NCBI GenBank assembly: GCA_963377175.1 | Contig: CAUJNA010003013.1 | Coordinates: forward strand, 234,283 to 298,282 | Length of the DNA: 64,000 bases | Direction of reading: 5' to 3' | From: Effrenium voratum | Taxonomy: Eukaryota > Sar > Dinophyceae > Suessiales > Symbiodiniaceae | In this document: one piece after another, positions 12,318 to 23,107 of the stretch | Layout of the letters: the number at the start of each line of letters is the position of its first letter | Position numbering within the stretch: the stretch's first letter is position 1 | Notes under the pieces: model-generated | The model's input: the letters and a program-made list of their open reading frames with translations, nothing else | What the model was told of the DNA's origin: nothing | Databases searched by the model: none | Made by a program: the position numbers and the translations under genes

Positions 12318-12600
12318 ATGTGCACACTTTCACACTCACTCACTCCCTCCCGTCCTCACTCACTCATTCACTCACCCACTCAGTCCCTCGCTCGCTCCAC
12401 TCACTCACTCACTCACTCACTCACTCACTCGCTCACTCGCTCCTTCACTCCTTCGACCCTTCACCCCTCCACCCCTTCACTCACTCACTTACCCACTCAA
12501 CTCAACTCAACTCAACTCAACTCAACCGCACTCACTCACTCACTCACCCACTCACCCACTCACCCACTCACCCACTCACTCACTGACTCACATTCACGGA
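12318..12600 (+). repeat. (CACT)n / (CTCAA)n tract
   Basis: Tetranucleotide CACT/CACC repeats, with an internal CTCAA run at about 12495-12526. This is one of several tracts of the same word between 12.3 and 17.2 kb. Confidence 0.95.
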
Positions 12601-13860
12601 TGTCATAAAGCTGCAACTTCAAGCATTTGCAGCCAAATGCGCCAGAAACCTAGCAAAAGGTTTGCCGCTTGTTTCGCCGACTGGAGGGATAATGACGCAC
12701 CAAGAGTCTTCAAGGCAGCGATGAGACGCTTCCCGTCAGCAAGCTTCGCACGACCGTCATTTGCAGCATTTTGTTACTGGCCATGGAGAACCTTCAGTGT
12801 TTCAGGCATGCTGAAAAGCAGGCACGCCACATTTCCCTTAGCGTTGGTCGCGAAGAAAGATTCCCTTTCAAACTTAACTTTCCCGGATGCCCTCTGACAG
12901 AAGCTGCTTGCCTGACCAGCGGTTTAGCCAAGGAGGTCTGGCCCCACCCGGCAAGGATCGTTGAATGCATTCACTGTCCTGGCCCTCCTCCAAATCACGG
13001 CGGCCGCTGTCGTCTGCGAGTGTTCCACCAGAAGGATACGCCTAGAAGCCTTAGCAACACAATTTTGCGGTAGAATGTTTCCACCCATGTTCTTCTTGCT
13101 GCTACATTTTTGGCTTCAGCGCAAAGAGCTTGGTTCCCAGGCTGAACCGCCAGGATACGTCTACAAGCCTAGACACACCCCGCATCACGTTTTTGCCATT
13201 GCATCACCTTGTTGTCGTCACCGCTAGTCACTTACCTGGAGCCGGTTGGCCCTGACCTGACCTGCGGCCCAGCTCATTTGAACCCCGGCAATATGCTTGC
13301 AAGCCTTGTAGGCTTAATGAGCCACTGTGCACAGTTCAGTTAAAGCCTTGTAGGCCTAAAGAACCAAATGAGCCGTTGAGCGCAAAAATGGTTGCAATCT
13401 GACCACCTGTTAAAGATCAAGCAGCGGAGCCGACCCGAAATGTTGCTTACGATCCTTGTAGCCTTAAACCAGTGGCTTGGAACCAATTCAGCCACAAAGC
13501 AGCTTGCAAAATAACGACGGTCACTTACATGAAGGCGGTTGGCTGGGCTTGGGCCTTGTTTTCAAAATGCTGCAGCTCAGAAGTGCCTGCCAGTCTTTTT
13601 AGTTTAAATCGGTGTTTGTTCGTTTGGCTTGTTGCTCCTTTGCGCCGGTTGAGTCGACCAGTTGCGCGATGCCCAGCAACCCTGACAGCCGCCAAAACGT
13701 CGTAGGCGCAGCGTTTGATTGAGCCAAGATTGAAAGCCAGCGTTTTGAAGCGGCTGGCATAGGTGAGCATATACACTTGAAAACGGGCATAGTAGCCCTG
13801 GAAGCCATGAAACGACGGAGTCACTCCCTCCCTCGCCCCACCTCACCCGGCAACTCACGT
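12601..13860. other. Unique sequence with small GCCTTGTAGGCTTAA repeats
   Basis: Nothing coding is recognised. Between about 13285 and 13475 the word GCCTTGTAGGCTTAA/CCTTGTAGCCTTAAA occurs three times, next to AATGAGCC. A GGATACGCCTAGAAGCCTTAG-type word occurs twice (13034 and 13151). Confidence 0.5.
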
Positions 13861-14300
13861 CGCCTCACCTCTCAGTTACTCGCTCACTAGCTCACTCTTC
13901 AAACCACGCAGTCACACACATTCACTTACCCACCTATACTCACTCATATTCACTCCCTCATATTCACCCACTCACGCTGGCCCACTCAGATTCACACACT
14001 CGCATTCATTCACTCACTCATTCAATCACTCACCCAGCCACGCACTCACGCACTCACTCACTCAGTCACTCACTCACGCACACTCACTCACACACACACA
14101 CTCACTCATTCACATTAACTCACTCACATTTGCTCACTTACATCCACTCACTCACATTCACTCACTCAATTTCTCTCGCTCGCTCGCTCACCCACTCGCT
14201 CACTCACTCAGTTACTCACTCACTTACTCGCTCGCTCCCTCCCTCACTCACCCGCTCACACTCTCACTCACTCATTCCTTCACTCACTCTACTAGAGCTT
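13861..14300 (+). repeat. Degenerate (CACT)n/(CACA) tract
   Basis: Imperfect CACT, CATT and CACA words run from about 13900 to 14290. Confidence 0.9.
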
Positions 14301-14695
14301 AAACTAGACCTTTTTTTTGGTGCCTCCGCCTCCACCGCGTTGTCGCCCCAGTGTCGGTCCGTCATCGGCGCCGTCTTGCTGCCGCCGACCTGGCATTGTC
14401 CGTTGCCACTTCGACCACCCGTGTTATTCTAGGCCGTCACTGCCCGTTGTACTACTTTCGACCCATCAACTATCACACGTCTCTTGAAACTAGATACTTA
14501 TAGAGGCTTCACATAATTTTCATGGACACTTCCTAGGAACGTTAATGATATACAAGATTACATGGATTTTATTCCGTTTTTACTTTTGCCTTCGGTTGGT
14601 GTTTGGTACCTGGACCAACCCCTGAAGTCCTCCTGTTTCCTTAGCTTCCCTAGCCTTGCTCTGAAATTGTTTGCAGTTTCTTTCTGGTTTTGCTC
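14301..14695. other. Short unique spacer
   Basis: GC-rich at first (14320-14440), then AT-richer. No feature seen. Confidence 0.4.
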
Positions 14696-14809
14696 CTTCT
14701 ACTCTCACTCTCGCTCTCACTCTCACTCACCCGCACTCACTCTCACTCGCATTCGCTTGCTCACATTCACTTTCAGTTACACATAGTCACTTTATCCACA
14801 GTTACTTTC

Positions 14810-15090
14810 GTCAGCTCCCCAGCCTGAAGACCAGACAAGTTGGTACACACCAGCATCGACGAGGCCAGACAGATCCTTACATTCATCTCCCAGCATCGAG
14901 ACCAGACAAATTGTTACAGTCGTCAGCCTCCCAGCGTCAAGGCCAGACCAATCGTTACATTTGTCAGCGTCGGGGCCAGACAAGCATTAGCAGCCCGGCA
15001 TCGAGGCCAGACGAATCGTGACTAGGCCAGACAATCCGTTGCATGAGTCAGCTGCCCAGCATTCAGGCAGAACAAATCGTTGCACTCGGT
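14810..15090 (+). repeat. Minisatellite, about 8 units of 27-40 bases, core GGCCAGACAAATCGTTACA
   Basis: Eight degenerate units carry CAGCATCGAGGCCAGAC followed by AATCGTTACA and a TCGTCAGC spacer. Unit length varies because the spacer is sometimes lost. The array sits between two CACT tracts. Confidence 0.85.
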
Positions 15091-16015
15091 CCTCTCACCC
15101 ACTCAACCACCCACCGACTCACCCACTCACCCACTCCTTCACTCACTCACGCTCGCTCGCATTCTCACTCGCTCGCTCACTCGCTGACAGTCGCTCGATC
15201 ACACTCACTCACTCACTCACTCACTCAGTCACTCAGTCACTCCCTCGTTCACTCACTCAATCACTCTTTTACTCCCTCAATCACTCTTTTGCTCACTCGC
15301 ATTTCACACTCACATTGTCACTTTCACGCGCATGTGCTCACGTACACTCACTCCCCGTCACTCGCGCACATTCACCCACTCACGCTGCCTCACTCACCCC
15401 TCAGGTTCGCTCACTCACATGCACTCACTCGCTCGCTCGCTCGCTCACTCACCCGCTCTCACTCACTCGCTCACTCACTCACGCACTCACTCACAATCAG
15501 ATTCAGATTCGCAGCCACGTTCACATTCACAGGTACATTCACATTCACATTTGCTCATTCTTTCACTCAGGTTCACACACACACGTTCACTCACATTCAG
15601 TCACCCACATTCTCACTTACTCGCATTCGCTCACGTACACTCACTCACTCACTCACTCACTCACTCACTCACTCACTCACTCACTCACTCACTCACTCAC
15701 TCACTCACTCACTCACTCACTCACTCACTCACTCACTCACTCACTCACTCACTCACTCACTCACTCACTCACTCACTCACTCACTCACTCACTCACTCAC
15801 TCACATTCACGGACTCAAATTCACTCACTCACATTCGCTCACTCGCAGCCACTCACTCACACTTACTCGCTCGCCATCACTTACTCACATTCACTCTTTA
15901 GCATTCACACACATTGACTCACTCACATCTACTCTCTCACATTCATTGACTGAGCATTCAGACACTTACTCGCTCGCTCGCTCGGTCGCTCACTCAGTCT
16001 CATTCACTTCCCCTC
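15091..16015 (+). repeat. Large (CACT)n tract with a perfect core
   Basis: Degenerate CACT words flank a perfect (CACT)n of about 41 units at 15639-15804. The His/Ser/Leu/Thr frames across it, up to 370 codons, are low-complexity artefacts. It ends in a CTCTTT run at about 16010-16040. Confidence 0.97.
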
Positions 16016-16129
16016 TCTCTCAATCTCTCTTTCTCTTTTTTGCCCTTGCTCTTGGCTTCCCACGCTCCAGGCTGGGGAAGACAGTTTGTGCGCGGTGGCC
16101 CTGCTTTGAGAATGCGCATTGTGATTCCT

Positions 16130-17065
16130 GGTTCATAAAGATGCTCGTTTCCTGACGGCTAGGAACAGTCTTTGCGCGCCTGGAAGCTGCTTCGTTGAAT
16201 CGAACGCAGCACATACGGCCTTTTGGTACGTCCAGGGTTGCTAGGTGCGATTTCCGAAGACTGACGCGCGCCGTCTTTTCGTTGCTTCCAGGGTTGCTAG
16301 GCGCGCGCTGTCCACTGAAAGAAGCGCGTCTGGTCCGTGCGCACCCGCCAACTGCTTCAAGAATGCGGTTTTTGAATAAAGCTGCGCCTGCAGTTTTTGT
16401 GGCTTCCAGGGTAACGCGGATCTAGGCTTCTTTCATTGTGCGTCTGCCAACGGCGCAAAGGCGGTTATAGGTCTGCGGTTTTCGCGTGGCTTCCAGGGTT
16501 GCTGGATGCGTGTTTTCCACTGAATACCACGCATCTACACTTCGCACGGCTGCCAACTGCTTCGAAAACGCGGTTGCGCGGCCAGCTCTGTGTTTCAAGG
16601 CTACGGTCCTGTCGTAACTTCCAGGGTTGCTAGATGCGCGTTATTCGATGAGAGGAACACGCAAGTAGGCTTCCCAAAAATGCTGCGCGTACGGTCTTTG
16701 CGTGGCCTCCATGCTTTTTCCATTGAATAACATCTAGGCTGTGGATGCTTCTCCACTGAATAACGCGCATCTATGCGTTGCGCGCCTGCCAATTGCGTCC
16801 AAAATGTGTGTTTTTTCAAAGCTGCGCCTACGACGTTCTTTTCGTTGCTCGATGCGCGTTTTCCACCGAAGAACGTGCATCTAGGCTTTGTGCGCCTGTC
16901 AACTGATTCGAAAATGCTGGTTTTCGAGAAAGCTGCGCCTGCGGTCTTTTTATTGAATAACGCATTTTGCTGGATTGAAAATGCTGTAAGCTTGGTCCAA
17001 CCATAAGCTGGCAGGCGGTCTTTTCGTGGCTTCCAGGGACGCTAGACGCGCTTTCCACTGAACAA
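16130..17065 (+). repeat. Degenerate tandem repeat, GGCTTCCAGGGTTGCTAG / TTTTCCACTGAATAACGCGC
   Basis: Six or more units of roughly 110-160 bases, each with the same word order: CTGCGCCTGCGGTCTTTTCG, TGGCTTCCAGGGTTGCTAG, GCGTTTTCCACTGAATAACG, GCATCTAGGCTT, GCGCGCCTGCCAACTGCTTC and GAAAATGCGG. Parts are lost or duplicated in individual units. This is a complex satellite with no coding evidence. Confidence 0.85.
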
Positions 17066-17165
17066 GGAGCAAGCTCGTTTCAATCCAAAGCTGCGGCTAC
17101 TGAGTGAGAAAGTGAAGTGAAGGCAAGTCAAGTGAAGTGAGGTGAGGCGAGGTTAGTTTAGGTGA

Positions 17166-17240
17166 GTAGGGAGTGAGTGAGTGAGTGAGTGAGTGAGTGA
17201 GTGAGTGAGTGAGTGAGTGAATGAATGAGTGAGTGTGAGG
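17166..17240 (-). repeat. (GAGT)n tract, CACT on the minus strand
   Basis: About 16 GTGA/GAGT units on the plus strand. This is the same tetranucleotide as the upstream CACT tracts but in the opposite orientation. Confidence 0.95.
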
Positions 17241-18380
17241 CTCTTTGTGGAAGATGAGGGGTCCATGGCGGAAAGAGCTGTCCAGCAACCCCCCGGCCGG
17301 GATGGGTAAACCAAGTGCAAAACCACAATTTCAAGGGGTCTCCTATTTGACACTGACTGCCTTCTTCTTTGCCGTTTCTTGGTTCATGCCGAGCTAGGCG
17401 TACACCCACAGGGTGCTACGATTTATCCTGGAGCCCCAATTGTAATTTGAAGCGTTCCACGTTTGGCCAAACTTGAAGAGCGTCCGTGGAAAGGTTATCT
17501 CCCTCCGATCTGTTTGTGGGTGCCGGAGGCTGCTCTTTGTCGGGCCCAGCTTGCGAACAGAGGCAGGGTTTGTGGCGCATGCTCCTCTGGGGCAAGTTGG
17601 CTCTATGTTCAACGCCGAAGCCTTAATGGGACGCAGCCTCTAAAACGGTATAGCCCAAATTTGTACCCACCAAGGGTCCCCAATTAGGATTGATAGGCGT
17701 GATCCCGCAGATGGCTTGTAAAAAAACTCTGGACGTATGGCCACCTTGTTGCGCGACCCCCCCCAACCCAATTCCCACGTCCCACAATAAAGGAAAACAC
17801 GCTCAGACGCTTGCGTTTTATTCGCTGAGCACGCTGTCTTCTGCAACTTTTGGCTCAGACGACCCGGATTCGTCACGGGTGTCACCACTGCAGGCTGTGG
17901 CGAGTCGCAACTCGCACAAGGTTCGCGTCCTCCAAAGTTCATGGGGTGGCCTGGTTTCGGACCTGAGACGGCGTGTGTCCACCTGATTGGTGCATATGGT
18001 TTGAGTTGTTGGCAGCTGGATGTCCTTGTTGCTTTTGGCAGGGGTTTCCCCTTCAAGAGTTCCTCGGTGTATTAGTGCGTTCCACTGGAACTGCCACGTT
18101 TGAGGAGTCCCATGTTTGTTGGGTTTCCAAACAGTCCTTGTTCCGGGCTTGAATCTGTTTGGCGGGAGCTTGAGACGGATGTTTCGGCCATCCTCAACTA
18201 GCTATATCTTGGGGCCCAGGCGAGCCCCAGGCGGGTGAGGGCGCAGTCTCCTTGCGGCACGATTTTCCGCTGTTTGATTCCTCAGAACGCGCTTTGTGCA
18301 ATTAGGCTCCCTAAGTTATCGAATTTGCGAAATTTAGCAGTCATGAAGCATAGGATTTCTGGAGGCATTTAACACGCAGG
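17241..18380. other. Unique sequence, no recognised feature
   Basis: Short frames only. A 98-138 codon pair on opposite strands at about 17640-18056 overlap each other and show no motif. Confidence 0.5.
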
Positions 18381-19640
18381 TCGTTACAATGGTACAGTCG
18401 ACAGGTACGACTGGCGCAGTGTAAAGAGGGAACGCCGGGTACGGTACAATGCGGTATAAGGGTACGGCGCCCAGGTGCGACTGGCGCAGCGCAACGGTAC
18501 GGTGCAAGGGTACGACTGGCGCGGTATAACGGTACGTCTGACACGGTGCAAGGGTATGACTGGTACGGTGCAACGGTACTTCTGGTACGGTGCAAGGGCA
18601 CGCCTGGAACGGCACAAGCGTGCGACTGGCGCGGCGCAAGGGTACGACTGGCACGGTACAAGGGTACGACTGGTGCGGTGCACGGGTACAACTGGCGCCG
18701 CACGAGGGCACGATGGCACGATAGCGTAATTGGATGAGAGATTTCTCTTCGAAGCGTGGCGGGCATGGGCTCGATTCCAGACTGCGCTGGGGCGTCTGCT
18801 GCCTGTCGCGTCTACCCTTCTTGTTTGCTGGCTGTTGTTTGTGCTGCACAATGTGTTGTGTGCGCGTTTAAGCCTGGTGGCTGAGCGCTTCTTGGACTGC
18901 ACAAGTTGTACCTTTGCGCAACACCAAACGTATCCTTGTCGCAGATGGTAATCTAGACTCTCTGTTTTCATGATACGTCAAAAGGTAAGTCTAGAGCCTG
19001 GCAAGTCTACGCCTGCAAAGTCTGGAGCCTAGAGTCTCAGAACTTGAGAGACTAGAGTCTTGCGTATTGGGCCGTTGTTTCTGCAGTTCAGGGCAGACTA
19101 AAACGACCACGGTTGAAACAGAAACGCCTTTCGCAAAGACAGAGTTTGTCTGGCGCCGTTGGTGCAGCTAATCAGGCTTTCAAGCAACGGCAGCCCATGT
19201 AAAGTGTAACCATTTGTTTGGCCAAAATGCTTAGCATTCGGCCAACTAGCGTTCCTTTTGCGGCGTCGAGGCACCAAATGGATGGAGCTGTCAACGCAGG
19301 AAAGGACACGAACAAGCAACGGCAACCCCCCTTTATAAGCGCAAACTCTTGACTTTGCCAAAGCTAAAACACATAGCCGCTATCTCCTGTGCCACCAGCG
19401 CCGCCAGCGCACCAAACTTGGGAATTCATGTAGACCAGCGCAGAAATACAGAAAGGGTGGCAACCCCATTGAAACTCTTTGTTTTTGCAAAATGTGTGGG
19501 GCACATAGCCGACATCCCTAAGAAGAGCGGCGCGTTGAAATGTAAGCGCTGTTGTTCTGAAGCTGGCAGGCCCCAGCCCGCCCCAACCCCCAGCATCGCT
19601 TGGCGGTAGAAAAGTGGTTGCGAGACGCTTCATATAGGTT
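18380..19640 (+). repeat. Left arm of large imperfect inverted repeat
   Basis: The reverse complement of this arm aligns by eye with 20630-21570. Matching landmarks, left arm then right arm: the 21-base satellite (18390-18725; 21405-21555), GGTGTTGCGCAAAGGTACAA (about 18908; 21130), GACTCTAG words (19050; 21018), TTAGTCTGCCCTGAACTGCA (19083-19102; about 20973-20992), CAGCTCCATCCATTTGG (about 19275-19291; 20890-20906) and GGGTTGCCGTTGCT (about 19314-19327; 20844-20857). Confidence 0.8.
18390..18725 (+). repeat. 21-base minisatellite, GGTACGACTGGCGCGGTGCAA
   Basis: About 15 units of a 21-base repeat of the form GGTACGACTGG followed by CACGGTGCAA or CGCGGTACAA. Because 21 is a multiple of three, every frame stays open and gives repetitive peptides; none should be taken as a gene. 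The same satellite occurs inverted at 21405-21555. Confidence 0.9.
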
Positions 19641-20629
19641 CGATTTTCCAAATGGATAATTCTGGCGCTCCCAGATTTGGACATTCTCGCTTCCGCGACT
19701 GCTGATGCCAGGTGCAACCTGTCAGTTTTAGTTGACAGAAATCGTTTGGTTCCGTATCAGATGTGCCTGGGCGTCCTACCCAGCACCCAGGCGCCAGTGC
19801 TCACTGGAGCAAACCGGTGTACTGACCAGTTGTGCCAGCTTACCATACTAGGTGTACCAGCGCACCCCCACCAACCGTAACCAGGCGGCGTTTGTTGGAA
19901 ACAAGGTAGTCATAAAATGACGCAAGAGTGTCAACTTGCACCAGGTGTACTGTACCCGTACCCGCCCGACCGTATTCCAAAAAAGGTCTGGCACACTCGG
20001 CGAACGCATCCGGCACAAGTTTTGGAACAAGTGCCAGACACAAGCAGTGCAGCCGGCAGGTATGGTGCTGAGCACACCTGTCACGGTGCAACATTTCCGC
20101 AGTTTGGTAAAGTGGCGCAGGGTTCGACGTAGCCATCGAGCTTTTTTAGGGTGCTGTGCTACGAACTCTGCAGAGCTTTGAATCTAGACTCGGCATTGTG
20201 TGGGGAGTTTCAGATTCTCTAAATCTAGATTCCGGAATTTGGGGGGCATATCTGGGTTTGCGTCTACTTCAACACGGGCCGCTGCTCGTCAATGTTGCTT
20301 GGCTTACATGAAGAGCCAGCAAAAAATAGGTGCTCGAGTTGAAGCTGCTCTGTAAACTGACCAGCCCACTGACGGTGCCGGAGATGCTTGGAATTTTGGC
20401 TGCGTGATGACAGCCTTGGCCAAACAACAGCCAGCGTCCCCGCATCCCTGACGCCGTTGATTCGAAGACCAAACACACATGGAAAGAATGTTAGAAGCAT
20501 ACCGATTGAATTTTTTTCCAAATCTCTGGGAGCATACAGTCAGCGCCCCTCGCATCATTGGGCCGCACCATCCATACAGGGTGGTGATGTAGAAACATTA
20601 TCAGCCAGCATCATTGGCCGCGTCCACGC

Positions 20630-21570
20630 GCCAAATTTGGAAAACTGAATCTACATGAACATGACCCCTTTGTGCTCGCAGCCGCCCAAACAAGGGGTTT
20701 GAATGTTCAATTGCTTTCTACGTGAACAGCCAAGGTGGCACATGCGCGGGGCCACGTGGTGATGGGTGGCTTGATGAAATGAGTTGCCCCATGTGGCGCT
20801 TGAGTTTCAAGCTTTGGCCAGATCAAGAATTTGCCTCAGTTGGGGGTTGCCGTTGCTCGTTCGTTTCCTTTCCTGCTTTAACAGCTCTAACAGCTCCATC
20901 CATTTGGTGTGCGCCAACCGTGCCAAACAAACGCTGTCTTTGTGAAAGGTGTTTCTGTTTCAAAGGTGATCGTTTTAGTCTGCCCTGAACTGCAGAAACA
21001 ACGACCCAAGACCCAAGACTCTAGACTACCTAGCTCTGAGACTCTCGGCTCCAGCTTTAGGCTTGCCAGACTCCAGCATCATGAAAAGAGTGAGTTTAGA
21101 TTACCATCCGGGACAAGCGTACGCTTGGTGTTGCGCAAAGGTACAACTGGTGTATTCCATGGATGCGATTGACACGGAAGAAGGTGTGCCTGCGCTTCGC
21201 GCCCAAAGGACAAGCTGCTGTTTTGGGGCAGTTTACTTCAGAAACGGTCCGCCACCAGGCTTACGCTCACACACAAACACATTGTGCGACGCAGCGAACA
21301 ACAGCCAATTCTGGCAAAACTAGGCAACTCGACCAAGGTTCCCAGGGCGCTGCGCCAAGCGTATCTTGGCGCCGCACCCGTCATACTTCTTCCGTAGCAT
21401 CGTGTTGCGCGGTTCCTGTCGCGCCTTTGTGCCGTACCAGTTGTACCCTTGCACGTACCAGCCATTCCGTCGTAACCTTGCTTCGTACCAGTCGTACCCT
21501 TGCACCGCACCAGTCGTACCGTTGCCCGGCCGTACCATGTGTACCCTTGTGCCGCGCCACCATTATTGAT
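20630..21570 (-). repeat. Right arm of large imperfect inverted repeat
   Basis: This is the diverged inverted partner of 18380-19640 (landmarks listed there). It is shorter, because its satellite has fewer units and several small gaps separate the two arms. The central 19641-20629 segment is the spacer. It contains no recognised feature apart from CAGGTGTAC/GTGCCAG-type words at 19760-20100. Confidence 0.8.
21405..21555 (-). repeat. Inverted copy of the 21-base minisatellite
   Basis: Units of GTACCAGTCGTACCCTTGCA, some shortened. They are the reverse complement of the array at 18390-18725. Confidence 0.85.
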
Positions 21571-22520
21571 CATCTTTCAGTGTTTGCAAAGGCCCCCACA
21601 TGACTCTTCAATGTAGCTAAGTTTCAAAAGTGGTGACCTTTTCAGTTTGTAAAAAGTGGTGACGCCTTGCAACACTTGCAACAACCGACCCTTGAGTTCA
21701 TGACTCAGGTTGCGCCATGCGGAACCGCGGGCCGGGGAAGTGGCGTGAATGGCGCTGGGGCAGCACAGCCTGAGTCCCTGGAGCTGTGCCTTGAGAACTC
21801 GGGTCTATGGGGTGTTGCATCTCCGACCCGTGAAATCCCTGCTGTTGGGAGTTCAATGCTGGCTTTCTTTTCGGCCTACTTTGAACATGCAACACGAGTC
21901 GTTTTTACCGGATTTAGGGAACGCAGGATGCAGCCCGTTGGTTCATGAGCCCGTGGTTGATTAAGAACAGCCGTCCCGTTGCTTTGGGGAAGCCCGTCCG
22001 TCATCCACCACGGAACAATTAGGGAATTGGGAGCTTATCTGTTTGCAGGTCAACTCAGCCCCAGGACAAGTTGGAAGGTCTATTCCCGGGTGTGAGCTCA
22101 TTTTCCGCTCAAAGACTCGTACCCAAATCGCTGAACCATCAGGCTTGTGCCACGAGGATTGAACTTGTGGCATTTGCGGCCAGTTCTTTGGTTTGCAATC
22201 ATGGTTGTCTTCTCCCATGTCGACCTCAGTTGGACAAAGGGAAATTTTGTTTCACTTGTGAGAATAGTGATTGTGCGCGTTGTGAGATGTGCTTCCTTTG
22301 TGTGCAAAGTTCACTGGCTTTCAGGGTGAGCCCCTCGATTCTTTCCCATTGCAGAGACGCATGCCTTTCAGAGACGCATGCCCCAATCGCAAGCCGTTGC
22401 GGCCCGGACCTCGGACACTGATCATGAACGATGTGGTCCCGCAGCATTGCCAGGTTGTGCCACTGTATCCACTGGAAGGGCCGCCCCCGTCACATCCTCA
22501 GCAATCATGAAAAAGCAGAG
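21571..22520. other. Unique sequence, no recognised feature
   Basis: No motif-bearing frame and no repeat beyond short words was seen. Confidence 0.5.
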
Positions 22521-22539
22521 AGGCGCCTGCCCATGTTTG

Positions 22540-23107
22540 TTGCCATGTGTTCTTTCTTTATTTGTTTCTTTCTCTTTTACTTTCTCACTTTCTTTACTTT
22601 GTTTATTTCTGTATTTGTTTATTCGTTTGTTCTCTTTGTTCACTTTCTCTTGTTCTCTTTTGCTGCCTGTCTCGCTGTGATTTATGTATGTTTCTCTTAC
22701 TCTCTGCTATTTTCAGTTTTTTTTGGTTGCTTGCTTTCGTGCCTTCCTTCTAACTTGTTTGTTTTTTACATGGTTTGTCCTTCCTTTCTTTCCTTTCTTT
22801 CCTTCCCTTTCTGCCCTTCCTTCCCTTTCTTCCCTTTCTGCCCTTCCTTTCCTTTCTTTCCTTTCTTTCCTTTCTTTCCTTTCTTTCCTTTCTTTCCTTG
22901 TTTCCTTCCCTCCCTCCCTCCCTCCCCTCCCCTCCCTCCCCTCCCTCCTTCCCTCCCTCCCTCCCTCCCTCCCTCCCTCCCTTCCTTCCTTCCTTCCTTC
23001 CTTCCTTCCTTCCTTCCTTCCTTCCTTCCTTCCTTCCTTCCTTCCTTCCTTCCTTCCTTCCTTCCTTCCTTCCTTCCTTCCTTCCTTCCTTCCTTCCTTC
23101 CTTCCTT
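22540..23107. repeat. Polypyrimidine region ending in (CTTTC)n and (CCTT)n
   Basis: A T-rich stretch (22540-22770) passes into TTTCC/CTTTC pentamers (22775-22900), then CCCT units (22905-22980) and a near-perfect (CCTT)n of about 32 units (22978-23107). Confidence 0.95.

Noticed and set aside
15018..16155. A 370-codon frame rich in His, Ser, Leu and Thr
   Set aside because: Product of the CACT tetranucleotide tract; no non-repetitive protein sequence is present.
17848..17857. TTTTGGCTCA, part of the dinoflagellate spliced-leader sequence
   Set aside because: Only ten bases match, the next bases are GA and not AG, and no cDNA-like sequence follows. A similar chance word is near 37287. Not enough for a relict spliced leader.
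18334..18971. Arg/Pro/Thr-rich minus-strand frames of 140-195 codons
   Set aside because: They come from the 21-base satellite, whose length is a multiple of three and so keeps every phase open.
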